Shown piece by piece: positions 8,780 to 17,742 of a stretch of 64,000 bases of DNA. This DNA is from Pengzhenrongella sp031582905. Lineage in GTDB: Bacteria; Actinomycetota; Actinomycetes; Actinomycetales; Cellulomonadaceae. A program made the position numbers and the translations under genes. The stretch's first letter is position 1. The number at the start of each line of letters is the position of its first letter. The stretch is taken from the NCBI RefSeq assembly GCF_031582905.1, contig NZ_CP133990.1, positions 1,178,001 to 1,242,000 of the forward strand, read 5' to 3'. A model generated the notes under the pieces. The model ran no database searches. It saw nothing but the letters and a program-made list of their open reading frames with translations, and was not told the origin of the DNA.

Positions 8780-9371
8780 TCACCCCGGTGTCGAAGCCGG
8801 CGAGGTGCAGCCCGCCGTGGAAGCGGGCGTGCTCGATCTTCACGCACCGGTCCATGACGACGTCGAGCCCCGCGTCCTCGGCGCGCCGGGCGACGTCCTC
8901 GTGCCACGACCCGAGTTGCAGCCACAGCGTCTTCGCGCCCACGGCGAGGGTCTCGTCGAGGACGGTGGGCAGGTCGTCGTGCCGGCGGAACACGTCGACG
9001 AGGTCCGGGACGACGGGCAGCGCCTCGAGCGAGGGGTACACCGGACGACCGAGGATCTCGCTCGCGCGGGGGTTGACGAAGTAGACGTCGTACGGCGACG
9101 ACGACAGCAGGTACGTCGCGACGAAGTAGCTCGCGCGGGACGGGTTCGCCGACGCACCGACGATCGCGATGGACCTCGTGCGCCGCAGCAGTGCGAGCCG
9201 CTCCGGGGCGCTCGGCCCGACCCAGGTTCGCGTCGGCGGGGCCTCGTCGCGCTGGAGCGGCGTCTGCTGCGCGGCCGGGGTCGTGGCAGTGGTGGCCGCG
9301 CCGGTGACGCTCGGCGCGTCGACCTCCGCGGGGACGGGACGGGCGCCGGGCAGCGCGCAGGCGTCGGTCAT
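8757..9371 (-). CDS. CoA-binding (Rossmann) domain protein
   Basis: This 204-residue protein has an Ala/Thr/Pro-rich N-terminus and a CoA-binding domain from about residue 60: SIAIVGASANPSRASYFVA, the VYFVNPRA strand, and WLQLGSWHEDVARRAEDAG near the C-terminus. It resembles the YccU family and the N-terminal domain of succinyl-CoA synthetase alpha subunits. Its start lies 4 bases after the metY stop, so it is the last gene of the ssu-acs-metY operon. Stand-alone members often sit beside O-acetylhomoserine sulfhydrylase genes; the exact function is unknown. Confidence 0.83.
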   Translation of the reverse strand: MTDACALPGARPVPAEVDAPSVTGAATTATTPAAQQTPLQRDEAPPTRTWVGPSAPERLALLRRTRSIAIVGASANPSRASYFVATYLLSSSPYDVYFVNPRASEILGRPVYPSLEALPVVPDLVDVFRRHDDLPTVLDETLAVGAKTLWLQLGSWHEDVARRAEDAGLDVVMDRCVKIEHARFHGGLHLAGFDTGVISSRRAL

Positions 9372-9375
9372 GCCG

Positions 9376-10743
9376 TCACCCCTCGAGTGCGCCGGGGAGC
9401 GCCTCGTCGATCGCCGGTGCGGTCCCGGCGGCGTCGTCGGCCGCGGTCGCGGCGGTCAGCGCCTGGTCGAGGTCCCACAGGATGTCGTCGACGTCCTCCA
9501 GGCCCACGCTGATCCGCACGAGGTCCTCCGGGACCCCCGCGACGGCGAGCTGCTCGGCGGTCAGCTGCTGGTGCGTCGTCGACGCCGGGTGGATGACGAG
9601 GGTGCGGGCGTCGCCGACGTTGGCGAGGTGGCTCGCGAGCTGCAGCGACTCGATGAAGCGCCGGCCGACCTCGCGGCCCGCCCGGGTCGGGGTGTCCCGC
9701 AGACCGAAGGCGAACACCGCCCCGGGGCCCTGCGGCAGGTAGTGGTTCGCCCGCTCGTGGTGCGGGTGGCTGGGCAGGCCGGCCCAGTTGACGTAGGCGA
9801 CGCGATCGTCGGCCTCGAGCCACTCCGCGACCGTGCGCGCGTTCGCGATCTGCGCGTCCAGGCGCTGGGGGAGCGTCTCGACGCCCTGCAGCAGGTTGAA
9901 CGCGGACTGCGGGGACAGCGACGGGCCGATGTCGCGCAGCTGCTCGCTGCGCAGCTTCGTCAGGAACCCGTACTCGCCGAAGTTCTCCCACCAGCTCACG
10001 CCGCCGTAGGACGGCACGGCCTCGGTCATCTGCGGGAACTTGCCGTTGCCCCAGTCGAACCGTCCGCTCTCCACCACGACGCCGCCGAGGGTCGTGCCGT
10101 GGCCGCCGAGGAACTTCGTGACGGAGTGGATGACGATGTCCGCGCCGTGCTCGATCGGCCGCACGAGGTAGGGGGTCGCGAGCGTCGCGTCGATGACCAG
10201 CGGCACGCCGGCGTCGTGAGCGACGCGCGCGAGCCCCTCGAGGTCCGCGATCTCACCGGACGGGTTGGAGATGACCTCGGCGTACACGACCTTGGTCTCC
10301 GGGCGGATCGCCGCGGCGTAGGCGGCCGGGTCGGTGCCGCCGACGAAGGTCGTCTCGACGCCGAACCGGCGCAGGGTCACGTCGAGCTGGGTGACCGTGC
10401 CGCCGTACAGCGAGGCAGCCGCGACGACGTGGTCGCCCGCGCCGACGAGCGCGGCGAAGGTGATGAACTCCGCCGCCATGCCGGACGACGTCGCGACCGC
10501 GCCGATGCCGCCCTCGAGCGAGGCGATGCGCTCCTCGAGCGCGGCGACGGTCGGGTTGCCGATGCGGGAGTAGATGTTCCCGTACTTCTGCAGCGCGAAC
10601 AGGTTCGCGGCGTCGGCGGTGTCGTTGAAGACGAACGACGTCGTCTGGTAGATCGGGACGGCGCGCGCGCCGGTGGTGGCGTCGGGGACGCCTCCGGCGT
10701 GCAGGGCGCGGGTACGGAAGCCCCAGCGGCGGTCGGCGGTCAT
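9376..10743 (-). CDS. metY: O-acetylhomoserine sulfhydrylase (aminocarboxypropyltransferase)
   Basis: This 455-residue enzyme of the Cys/Met metabolism PLP family converts O-acetylhomoserine and sulfide to homocysteine and acetate. Visible motifs are YQTTSFVF near the N-terminus, the SSGMAA phosphate-binding segment, NPSGEIADLEGLA, and the PLP lysine in HSVTKFLGGHGT. The large SWWENFGEYG segment separates MetY from cystathionine gamma-synthases. Its ATG overlaps the acs TGA as ATGA, which implies translational coupling. Its place behind a sulfonate transporter suggests it fixes the sulfite-derived sulfide. Confidence 0.92.
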   Translation of the reverse strand: MTADRRWGFRTRALHAGGVPDATTGARAVPIYQTTSFVFNDTADAANLFALQKYGNIYSRIGNPTVAALEERIASLEGGIGAVATSSGMAAEFITFAALVGAGDHVVAAASLYGGTVTQLDVTLRRFGVETTFVGGTDPAAYAAAIRPETKVVYAEVISNPSGEIADLEGLARVAHDAGVPLVIDATLATPYLVRPIEHGADIVIHSVTKFLGGHGTTLGGVVVESGRFDWGNGKFPQMTEAVPSYGGVSWWENFGEYGFLTKLRSEQLRDIGPSLSPQSAFNLLQGVETLPQRLDAQIANARTVAEWLEADDRVAYVNWAGLPSHPHHERANHYLPQGPGAVFAFGLRDTPTRAGREVGRRFIESLQLASHLANVGDARTLVIHPASTTHQQLTAEQLAVAGVPEDLVRISVGLEDVDDILWDLDQALTAATAADDAAGTAPAIDEALPGALEG

Positions 10744-12916
10744 GCGGTGGGTGTCCCTTCAGACGGTGCTGCGGGTGCTGCGGGTGCTGCGGGTCGCGCA
10801 GGTGCGGGTGCGGGTGCGTGCAGGACGGTGTCGACCTGCGCGACCGCCCACGGGTTCTGCAGCGAGGTGGTGTCACCGAGTGTCTCCCGCGCGGAGAGCT
10901 GGGCGAGCAGGCGGCGCAGGATCTTCCCGGACCGCGTCTTGGGCACCTCCGGGACGACGACGACGTCCCGCGGCTTGGCGATCGGCCCGATCTCGTGCGC
11001 GACGTGGTCGCGCAGGACGGCGCGCAGGCGGTCCGCCTCGGCGCGCCACGCGGCGAGGTCCTCCGGACGCCAGTCGGCGACGTCGTCGGGCGCGGGGGCG
11101 GGCGGGACGGCGGGGACCACGAACGCGGCGACGGCCTGGCCCGTGGTCGGGTCGGCGACGCCGGTCACCCCGGCCTCGCCGACCGCCGGGTGCGCGACCA
11201 GCGCGGACTCGATCTCGATCGTCGAGAGCCGGTGGCCCGAGACGTTGATGACCTCGTCGACGCGGCCGAGCACCCACACGTGGCCGTCCTCGTCGACCCG
11301 GGCGCCGTCGCCGGCGAGGAAGTACCCGCGGTCGGCGAACCGGCGCCAGTACGCGTCCCGGTACCGCTCGGGGTCGCCCCAGATCGTCCGGGCCATCGCC
11401 GGCCACGGGCGGTCGATGACGAGCAGGCCGTGCTGACCGGGTGCGACGTCGTCGCCGGCGTCGTCGACCACGCGCACCGAGGCGCCGGGGAGGCGTGTGT
11501 CGCCGAGCCGGGCTTGAGCGTGGTGACGCCGGGCAGCGGGGCGACGACGGCCGCGCCGGTCTCCGACTGCCACCACGTGTCGACGACGGGGGCCTCGCCC
11601 CGGCCGATGTGCCGGTGGAACCACGCCCACGCCTCGGGGTTGATCGACTCGCCGACGGTCCCGAGCAGGCGGATGGACGACAGGTCGTGCTCGGGCGGGG
11701 GGCCGTCCGGGAACCACGTCATGAAGGTCCGGATGAGGGTCGGCGCGGTGTAGTACGTCGTGACGCCGTAGCGCTCGATGATCTCCCAGTGCCGCGCGGG
11801 CGTCGGGACGCCCGGGGTGCCCTCGTAGAGGACCTGGGTCAGCCCGTTGGCCAGCGGCCCGTAGATCTCGTAGGTGTGCGCGGTGACCCACGCGAGGTCC
11901 GCGGTGCACCAGTGGACGTCGTCGGCACGCGCGTCGAAGTGCGCCCAGTGCGTGTAGGAGGCGCCGGTGAGGTAGCCGCCGGACGTGTGCACGAGGCCCT
12001 TGGGCTTCCCGGTCGTCCCGGAGGTGTAGATGACGAACAGCGGGGTCTCGGAGTCGAAGGCCTCGGGCTCGTGGACGTCGTCGGCGGCGGCCATCGCGTC
12101 GTGCCACCACACGTCCCGCCCCGGTGTCCACGGGACGTCCGGGGTCCGGTCGCCGGTCCGCCGGACGACGAGCACGTGCTCGACGGCGGACCCGCGGCCC
12201 TGCGCGTCCGCGCCCGGCAGGCCGGCGACGGCGGCGTCGGCCGCGGCCTTGGTCGCCACCGCCGTACCGCGACGGAACTGCCCGTCGCTCGTGACCAGCA
12301 GCTTCGCGCCGGTGTCCTCGAGGCGGAAGCGGACGGCCTCGGCGGAGAACCCGCCGAACACGAGCGAGTGGATGGCCCCGATCCGGGCGATCGCGAGCGT
12401 GATGACGACCGTCTCGACGAGCACGGGCAGGTACACCACGACCCGGTCGCCCTTGCCCACACCGAGCGCGAGGAGCGCGTTCGCGGCGCGGGAGACCTCC
12501 CGCTGCAGGTCGGCGTAGGTGACCGCGCGGCGGTCGCCGGGCTCGCCCTCGAAGTACAGGGCGACCTTCTCGCCGCGGCCCTCCGCGACGTGCCGGTCGA
12601 CGCAGTTGACCGCCACGTTGAGCTTCCCGCCGAGGAACCACTGGGCGACCGGGACGCTCAGCTCGCCGTCCGGGTCGTCCGGTGTGGGCTCGCCGCGGGT
12701 CGCCGGCTCCCAGGTGTGCGCGGTGTGCCAGCGCTCCGCCCACACGAGGCGGTCCGCGGCGCGCTCCCAGAAGGCGACCGGGTCGGCGTCGGCCTCGGCG
12801 TAGGCGTCCGCGGTGACGTTCGCGGTCGCCGCGAGACCGGCCGGCGGCGGGTAGGTGCGGTGCCGGTCGAGGTCCGTGGCGGCCGTGCCCGCGGCGGCCG
12901 TGCCCGTGCTGGTCAT
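10740..12916 (-). CDS. acs: acetyl-CoA synthetase, frame broken once
   Basis: Reconstructed as 725 residues, the usual Acs length. The N-terminal domain (VAQWFLGGKLNVAVNCVDRH), the P-loop-like motif TSGTTGKPKG, the WWQSETG core motif and the C-terminal catalytic Lys in PKTRSGKILRR are present. The frame breaks right after LKPGSAT, at 11493-11500. Adding one C restores ATPRLPGASVRV at the canonical spacing, so a sequencing error is more likely than a pseudogene. The gene overlaps both neighbours by ATGA. In this operon it may recycle the acetate released by MetY (and by CysK) to acetyl-CoA; that is inference. A CoA ligase for another small acid is the alternative. Confidence 0.85.
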
Positions 12917-13842
12917 GCCCACCGCCGCAGCAGGCGCTTCTCGGCGAGGCCGATGAGGGAGTCGGTGATCTTGCCGAGCACCGCGAGCAACGCGATGGCG
13001 AGGAGCATGCGGTCGGTGCGCCCGTTGTTCTGGGAGTCCATGAGCAGGAAGCCGAGGCCCATGGACGACGCGATGAGCTCGGCCGCGACGAGGAACAGCC
13101 ACGCCTGCGCCATCGCCAGCCGCAACCCGGAGACCACGCTGGGGAGCACGGCCGGCAGCTGCACCGTGGAGAACAGCGACGCACCGCGCAACCCGTACGC
13201 CCGGCCGACCTCGACGAGGTGGTGGTCGACGTGCCGGAGGGCGGCGGCGACCGTGGTGTAGACGGGGAAGAACGCCCCGATCGCGATGAGGGTGATCTTC
13301 GAGTCCTCGCCGATCTTCATCCACAGGATGAGCAGGGGGACCCAGGCGAGCGACGGGACCGCGCGGACGGCGCCGAGCGTCGACGACAGCAGGACGTCGC
13401 CGAGCCGGGACAGGCCGACGACGGCGCCGGCGAGCAGCCCGAGAACCGCTCCGATCGCGAAGCCGATGAAGACGCGCTGCACCGAGATCGCGACGTGCAT
13501 GCCGAGCTCGCCGCGCTCCACCAGGTCGACCCCCGCCCGCCACACCGCGGCCGGCGCGGGCAGGAGGTAGGAGGCGACGAGCCCGGTCACGCTCACCCAC
13601 TGCCAGACGGCGACGATGAGCAGCGGCACCACCGCGGCGAGGACGAGGCGCACCGCGCGCCGGTCGGTGAGGCGCGGCCGGCCACCGGGGACCGGGCCGG
13701 CGCCACCGCGACCGCCGGGGCCCGGTCCCGCGGGCGACGCCGCCTCCCGAGCCGCGTCCGTGTCGTACTGGTTCAGCGCGCGCAGCGGCCTGCCGTCACG
13801 GTCGATGACCGGAGCGGAGCCGGTGCCTCCGACGAGGTCCAT
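12913..13842 (-). CDS. ssuC: sulfonate-type ABC transporter permease (SsuC-like)
   Basis: This 309-residue protein has a polar N-terminus of about 60 residues and then about six membrane helices (AVVPLLIVAVWQWV, FIGFAIGAVLGLLAGAVVGL, LAWVPLLILWMKIGE and others). The permease EAA-like loop (VEVGRAYGLRGASLFSTVQLP, in part GRAYGLRGASLF) contacts the ATPase. The sequence is of the SsuC/TauC family. The ATG (13840-13842) follows AAAGG, and the TGA overlaps the acs start. Confidence 0.88.
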   Translation of the reverse strand: MDLVGGTGSAPVIDRDGRPLRALNQYDTDAAREAASPAGPGPGGRGGAGPVPGGRPRLTDRRAVRLVLAAVVPLLIVAVWQWVSVTGLVASYLLPAPAAVWRAGVDLVERGELGMHVAISVQRVFIGFAIGAVLGLLAGAVVGLSRLGDVLLSSTLGAVRAVPSLAWVPLLILWMKIGEDSKITLIAIGAFFPVYTTVAAALRHVDHHLVEVGRAYGLRGASLFSTVQLPAVLPSVVSGLRLAMAQAWLFLVAAELIASSMGLGFLLMDSQNNGRTDRMLLAIALLAVLGKITDSLIGLAEKRLLRRWA

Positions 13843-13874
13843 CGTGGTGCCTTTCAACGCGGGGGAGCGTGCGG

Positions 13875-14930
13875 TCAGGAGCCGGCGACGGTCGACGGGT
13901 CCGCCTGGGTCGCGAACGAGTCGTCGAGCAGGGAGTTCAGGGCGCGGTCGATGTCGGCCTGGCTCGCGACGTCGCCGGACTCGACGAAGATCGGGCCGAC
14001 GACCTCGAGCACGTCGAGCTGGGCCTGGCCGGGGACGGGGTCGACCCCGAGGTTCGTGCGCTCGACGATGACCTTCTCCGCGACCACGGGGTCGATCGCG
14101 GCGACCTCGGCGAGGATCCGCACGACCTCCTGCGGGTTCTCCTGCGCCCAGGCGCGCGCCTTCTCGTAGGCGTCGACGACGAGCTGGGCGAGGTCCGGGT
14201 TCTCCTCGAGGAAGGACTCGGTCGCGTTGAGGAAGCCGTAGGTGTTGAAGTCGATGTTGCGGTAGATCAGCTTCGAGCCGGCGGTCGCCTCGCTCGCCGC
14301 CATCAGCGGGTCCAGCCCCGACCACGCCTGGACGCTGCCGGTCTCGAGCGCCGTCTTGCCGTCCGCGTGCTGGAGGTTCTGCACCTCGACGTCGTCGAGC
14401 GCGACCCCCGCGGCGTCGAGGGACTGCAGCAGGAAGAAGTACGGGTCGGTGCCCTTGGTCGCGGCGACCGAGGTGCCGGCCAGCTGTGCGACGTCGGTGA
14501 TGGGGGAGTCGGCGGGCACGACGATCGCGGACCACTCGGGCTGGGAGTAGATGTCGATCGTCTTGATGGGGGAGCCGTTGGCGCGGGCGAGCAGGGCGGC
14601 GGAGCCCGCGGTCGAGCCGACGTCGACGGCTCCGGCCTTGAGTGCCTCGTTGGCCTTGTTGGAACCCGCGGACTGGAGCCAGGTCACCTCGACGTCGTCG
14701 CCGAGCGTCTCCTCGAGCCAGCCCTGGTCCTTGATGACCAGGCTCAGCGGGTTGTAGGTGGCGAAGTCGAGCGTGAGCTGGTCGTCGCTCCAGCCCGTGG
14801 CCTCGGCACCGGCGGCGTCCGGGGCGGCGGGGGCGGCGTCCGCGGAGCCCTCGCCCGCGACGCAGCCGCTGAGCATCAGGGCGGCGGCGAGGGCGGTCGC
14901 GGTGAAGGTCAGGGGACGGCGTGCGTTCAT
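13875..14930 (-). CDS. ssuA: aliphatic sulfonate ABC transporter substrate-binding lipoprotein (SsuA-like)
   Basis: This 351-residue protein has a signal peptide with lipobox LSGC (Cys about residue 23), so it is an extracytoplasmic lipoprotein. The mature part is a NMT1/SsuA-type periplasmic-binding fold, with WLQSAGSNKANEALKAGAVDVG, the ATKGTDPYFFLLQSL segment and AWSGLDPLMA. Family members bind alkanesulfonates, taurine or nitrate. The neighbouring ssuBC and metY genes favour an organosulfonate. Its start overlaps the ssuB stop. Confidence 0.88.
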   Translation of the reverse strand: MNARRPLTFTATALAAALMLSGCVAGEGSADAAPAAPDAAGAEATGWSDDQLTLDFATYNPLSLVIKDQGWLEETLGDDVEVTWLQSAGSNKANEALKAGAVDVGSTAGSAALLARANGSPIKTIDIYSQPEWSAIVVPADSPITDVAQLAGTSVAATKGTDPYFFLLQSLDAAGVALDDVEVQNLQHADGKTALETGSVQAWSGLDPLMAASEATAGSKLIYRNIDFNTYGFLNATESFLEENPDLAQLVVDAYEKARAWAQENPQEVVRILAEVAAIDPVVAEKVIVERTNLGVDPVPGQAQLDVLEVVGPIFVESGDVASQADIDRALNSLLDDSFATQADPSTVAGS

Positions 14931-15898
14931 CGGGGGATCTCCGTGTCGTGGGTGGAGCGAGGTGCCGACGCGACCGGGCGGTCGGCGGCAGGGTCTGTGG
15001 TGGTGGTCCGGCCCGTGGCGGGCGGCACGGTGGTGCGGGGCGCAGTGGTGGGCGTCGCGACGGTGGGGGTCGCGCCGACTGCCGTGCGGGTGTGGTGGGT
15101 GTCGACGCCGAGGCCCTCGAGCAGCTCCGCGCGCAGCTCGGCGAGAGCGCCGGAGGCGCGGTCCCGCGGGCGCTCGCCCGGGACGTCGATGACGCGCCGG
15201 ACGGAGCCCGGGGCGTCCGGGGTCGGGGTGCCGAGCAGGACGACGCGGTCGGCGAGGTAGAGCGCCTCCTCCACGTCGTGGGTCACGAGGAGGACGGTGG
15301 TCGGCTCGGCGGCGTGCACCTCGAGCAGCAGCTCCTGCATCTGCAGCCGGGTCAGCGCGTCCAGCGCGCCGAACGGCTCGTCGAGCAGCAGGACGCCGGG
15401 GTCGCGGGCGAGCGCCCGGGCGAGCGCGGCGCGCTGCGCCATCCCGCCCGAGACCTGACGCGGGCGCAGCCCGGCGGACGCCTCGAGGCCGACGAGGTGC
15501 AGCAGCTCGTCGACGCGCGCCGCGCCGGCGTCCTTGGCCGTGCCGGACGGCAGGCCGAGCGCGACGTTCTGGCGGAGCGTGCGCCACGGCAGCAGTCGCG
15601 GCTCCTGGAAGGCGACCGCGCACCGCGGGTCGATCCCGCCCGCGCTCGTGCCGCCGACCAGGACGGCGCCGCGGTCGGGGTTGTCCAGGCGGCTGACCTG
15701 GCGCAGCAGGGTCGACTTGCCGCACCCCGACGGTCCGATGAGCGCGACGATCTCGCCCGCGTGCAGGTCGAGGTCGACCTCGGCGAGGACGGTGCGGGCT
15801 CCGCTCGGCGTGGCGAAGGTGCGGCCGACCTTCTGGAGGGAGACGGGCAGGGCGGTGCTGGTGCCGGTGTCGGGGTGGGAGAGCGCGGTGAGCGACAT
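14927..15898 (-). CDS. ssuB: sulfonate-type ABC transporter ATP-binding protein (SsuB-like)
   Basis: This 323-residue ATPase has Walker A GPSGCGKST, a Q-loop in AFQEPRLLPW, signature VSGGMAQR, Walker B VLLLDEP and switch His in LVTHDVEEA. The nucleotide-binding domain fills about residues 18-235; the remaining Thr/Ala-rich tail is unusual and probably dispensable. An AAGGA sits 9 bases before the ATG. It is the first structural gene of the operon, 103 bases downstream of the Cys-rich leader ORF. No ssuD-type monooxygenase is in this operon; candidates lie elsewhere in the window. Confidence 0.9.
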   Translation of the reverse strand: MSLTALSHPDTGTSTALPVSLQKVGRTFATPSGARTVLAEVDLDLHAGEIVALIGPSGCGKSTLLRQVSRLDNPDRGAVLVGGTSAGGIDPRCAVAFQEPRLLPWRTLRQNVALGLPSGTAKDAGAARVDELLHLVGLEASAGLRPRQVSGGMAQRAALARALARDPGVLLLDEPFGALDALTRLQMQELLLEVHAAEPTTVLLVTHDVEEALYLADRVVLLGTPTPDAPGSVRRVIDVPGERPRDRASGALAELRAELLEGLGVDTHHTRTAVGATPTVATPTTAPRTTVPPATGRTTTTDPAADRPVASAPRSTHDTEIPR

Positions 15899-16001
15899 GG
15901 GGCGTTCCTTGCCGAGAGGGTGCGGGGCGCGGACGGGGGCCGGTGACGCCGGCTCGGGATGCGAGGCCTGCGTCTCGGCAGCCGCGTCGGGCTGCGCGGC
16001 G

Positions 16002-16106
16002 TCAGGCGGCGCGGAGGTGCTGCGGACAGCAGGGGGCCGGACAGCACCGGCAGCGGGTCCCGACCGGCATGAGCAGCGCCATGGTCGCGGTGGTGCGAGC
16101 CGTCAT
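16002..16106 (-). CDS. Cys-rich leader peptide (candidate cysteine attenuator), 34 aa
   Basis: A small ORF with an excellent GAGGAGG Shine-Dalgarno ends 103 bases before ssuB on the same strand. Five of residues 19-27 are Cys (TRCRCCPAPCC), an extreme density. Conserved Cys-rich small ORFs upstream of sulfur-metabolism operons are established in mycobacteria, where ribosome stalling on Cys codons controls downstream expression. By analogy this peptide is a sensor, not a functional protein. The leader-to-ssuB gap can form a GCCGG/CCGGC hairpin in the segment 15941-15955. Confidence 0.75.
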   Translation of the reverse strand: MTARTTATMALLMPVGTRCRCCPAPCCPQHLRAA

Positions 16107-16135
16107 GGCGCTGCCTCCTCTCCGAGAATGTCAGA

Positions 16136-16158
16136 TGCTGAGACGGATACGTTCAGCA
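16136..16158. promoter_or_regulatory. inverted repeat, candidate operator of the ssu operon
   Basis: TGCTGA (16136-16141) and TCAGCA (16153-16158) form a perfect 6-bp inverted repeat with an 11-base spacer. It lies just downstream of the predicted minus-strand transcription start and upstream of the leader ORF. It could bind a dimeric repressor or form an RNA hairpin; no regulator gene is adjacent. Confidence 0.4.
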
Positions 16159-16174
16159 AGTGGGAACACGGCCG

Positions 16175-16203
16175 ACAGTAACCCCGGACCTGCACGGGGG
16201 CAA
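16175..16203 (-). promoter_or_regulatory. candidate sigma-70-type promoter of the ssu-acs-metY operon
   Basis: On the minus strand, TTGCCC (16203-16198), a 17-base spacer and TACTGT (16180-16175) form a good housekeeping promoter. Start would be near 16168, giving about 60 bases before the leader ORF. Confidence 0.5.
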
Positions 16204-16240
16204 AGCGGTGCCCGCCTGCTGGACGTGCCACGCTGACGGG

Positions 16241-17708
16241 ATGACGCGCAGGGACGAGCCCCGGCTCGTCGAGGTCGTCCTCGAGGAGGGCTCCCCGACG
16301 GACGGGGCGCCCCCGCGCGGCGCGCCACCGGCCGGACCGGGCAGCACGCCCGACGACGGCGTGACGGCAGCCGGGCCTGGGCGGCGACGGCCGCGGCCGC
16401 GCCGGCCCCGGCGCCGGACGGTCCTCGGCGGCGTCGCCCTCGTGCTCGTGGTCGCCCTGCTCGGGCTGGCCGACGTCGTCGCGGAGCGTCGCGAGGCCGC
16501 GGCGCTCGCCGCCGTCGCAGGCGTCCCGGGCGTGGTCATCACGCTCGGTGATCGGCTCGATGAGCAGTGGCGGCTGCCGCGGCGTTCGGCCGTGACCGCG
16601 GCGCCCGGGCGGGTCGTGACGATCGAGGAGGACACCCTCGTCGGGCGTGACGCCGGGACAGGGGACCGTCGGTGGTCCGTGCCGCTGCCCGGCGCGGGCG
16701 CGTCCTGCCCCTCACCGTCCCGTCACCGGACGACACGGGGCGCCTGCTGTGCTTCGGCGTCGGGGGGCGCGGCCGGGCGGTCGGTGACCGGGTGTCGCTG
16801 CGCGCCGTGGACGCCGCGGACGGCACGGTCCTCGCCCCGTTGACCGGGCCCACCGCGCTCCTGACCGGGGACGCCGCCGAGCACGACGTCGTCCTCCTGG
16901 GCGTCACGGACGGCCGGCTCACGATCGCCCGCCACGAGCTCGTCGGCGGGACGGAGCGGTGGCGGACGCCGCTCGAGGGCCTCCGGGTCCCGCGCGGGCC
17001 GGACGGCCCCCGCGTCCACGCCGACGCCGCCGTCGTCGCCGTCGAGGACCGCACCGGTGTGGTCCTCGACGCCCGGGACGGGCGCGAGCTCGGTCGCTGG
17101 GAGAGTGACCGAGCGGGCCGCGGTGCGCAGTCCGTCCAGGTCGTCAGCCATCCCGGCGTCGGCTTCGGCGTGTGGTCCTCGCGCGCGGTCGGCCGGTGGC
17201 ACGCCCCGGACGGCACCCCGGTGCCGTCCTCCCGGGCGAGCCGGTGGAGGCAGAGGTGGACGACGGCAGCGCGCCGGACGTGGTGCTGGTGAGCGCGGAG
17301 GACGACGAGCGTCTGCGCGGCCTCGACGTCGGCTCGGGTGACGTGCTGTGGGACCGCCCCGCCCCGATTCGGGTCCTCGTGCGGATCGGCGGGCGCCTCG
17401 TCGTGCACGGTCACGGCACGATGGAGTCCTGGGACGTGCGGACCGGCGAGGTCCTCTGGTCGACCCCGCTGGAGAGCGGTGAGGACCCCGCGCTCAGCAC
17501 GCCGCTCACCGACGGCGTGCGGGTCGCCGTCCCGGGGAGCGCCGACGGCGCGCTGCACCTGACCGTGTTCCGGGTCGCCGACGGCGACCGCCTGTGGCGC
17601 AGCGGCCTGCCGGCCGGGGCCGAGCGGGTCATCGTGCTCGGGGACCGCCTCGCAGCGATCGGCCGTCTCGGTGCGGACTCGTTCGAGAGCGTCGTCGTCC
17701 TGGGGTGA
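16241..17708 (+). CDS. membrane-anchored PQQ-like beta-propeller protein, frame broken twice
   Basis: Reconstructed as 489 residues. A Pro/Arg-rich cytoplasmic N-terminus is followed by one membrane helix (VLGGVALVLVVALLGLADVV, about residues 61-80). The extracytoplasmic part repeats short blades typical of PQQ-like/quinoprotein propellers, such as WSVPL, RWRTPL, VLWDRPA, VLWSTPLESGE and LWRSGLP. The frame shifts at GGG 16696-16698 and at CCCC 17216-17219; one extra base in each run restores a continuous protein (GAGRVLPLTV and GTPGAVLPGEP). No PQQ-dehydrogenase catalytic residues are evident, so an enzymatic role is not claimed. The partner is unknown. Confidence 0.7.
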
Positions 17709-17742
17709 GCGGTGCCGTGCGCGGATGGCGCGCCGGCGCGAC

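Noticed and set aside
10740..12916. acs as a genuine pseudogene or phase-variable gene
   Set aside because: The break has the same one-base-missing character as those in clpX and hrpB, and adding one C restores canonical motif spacing.
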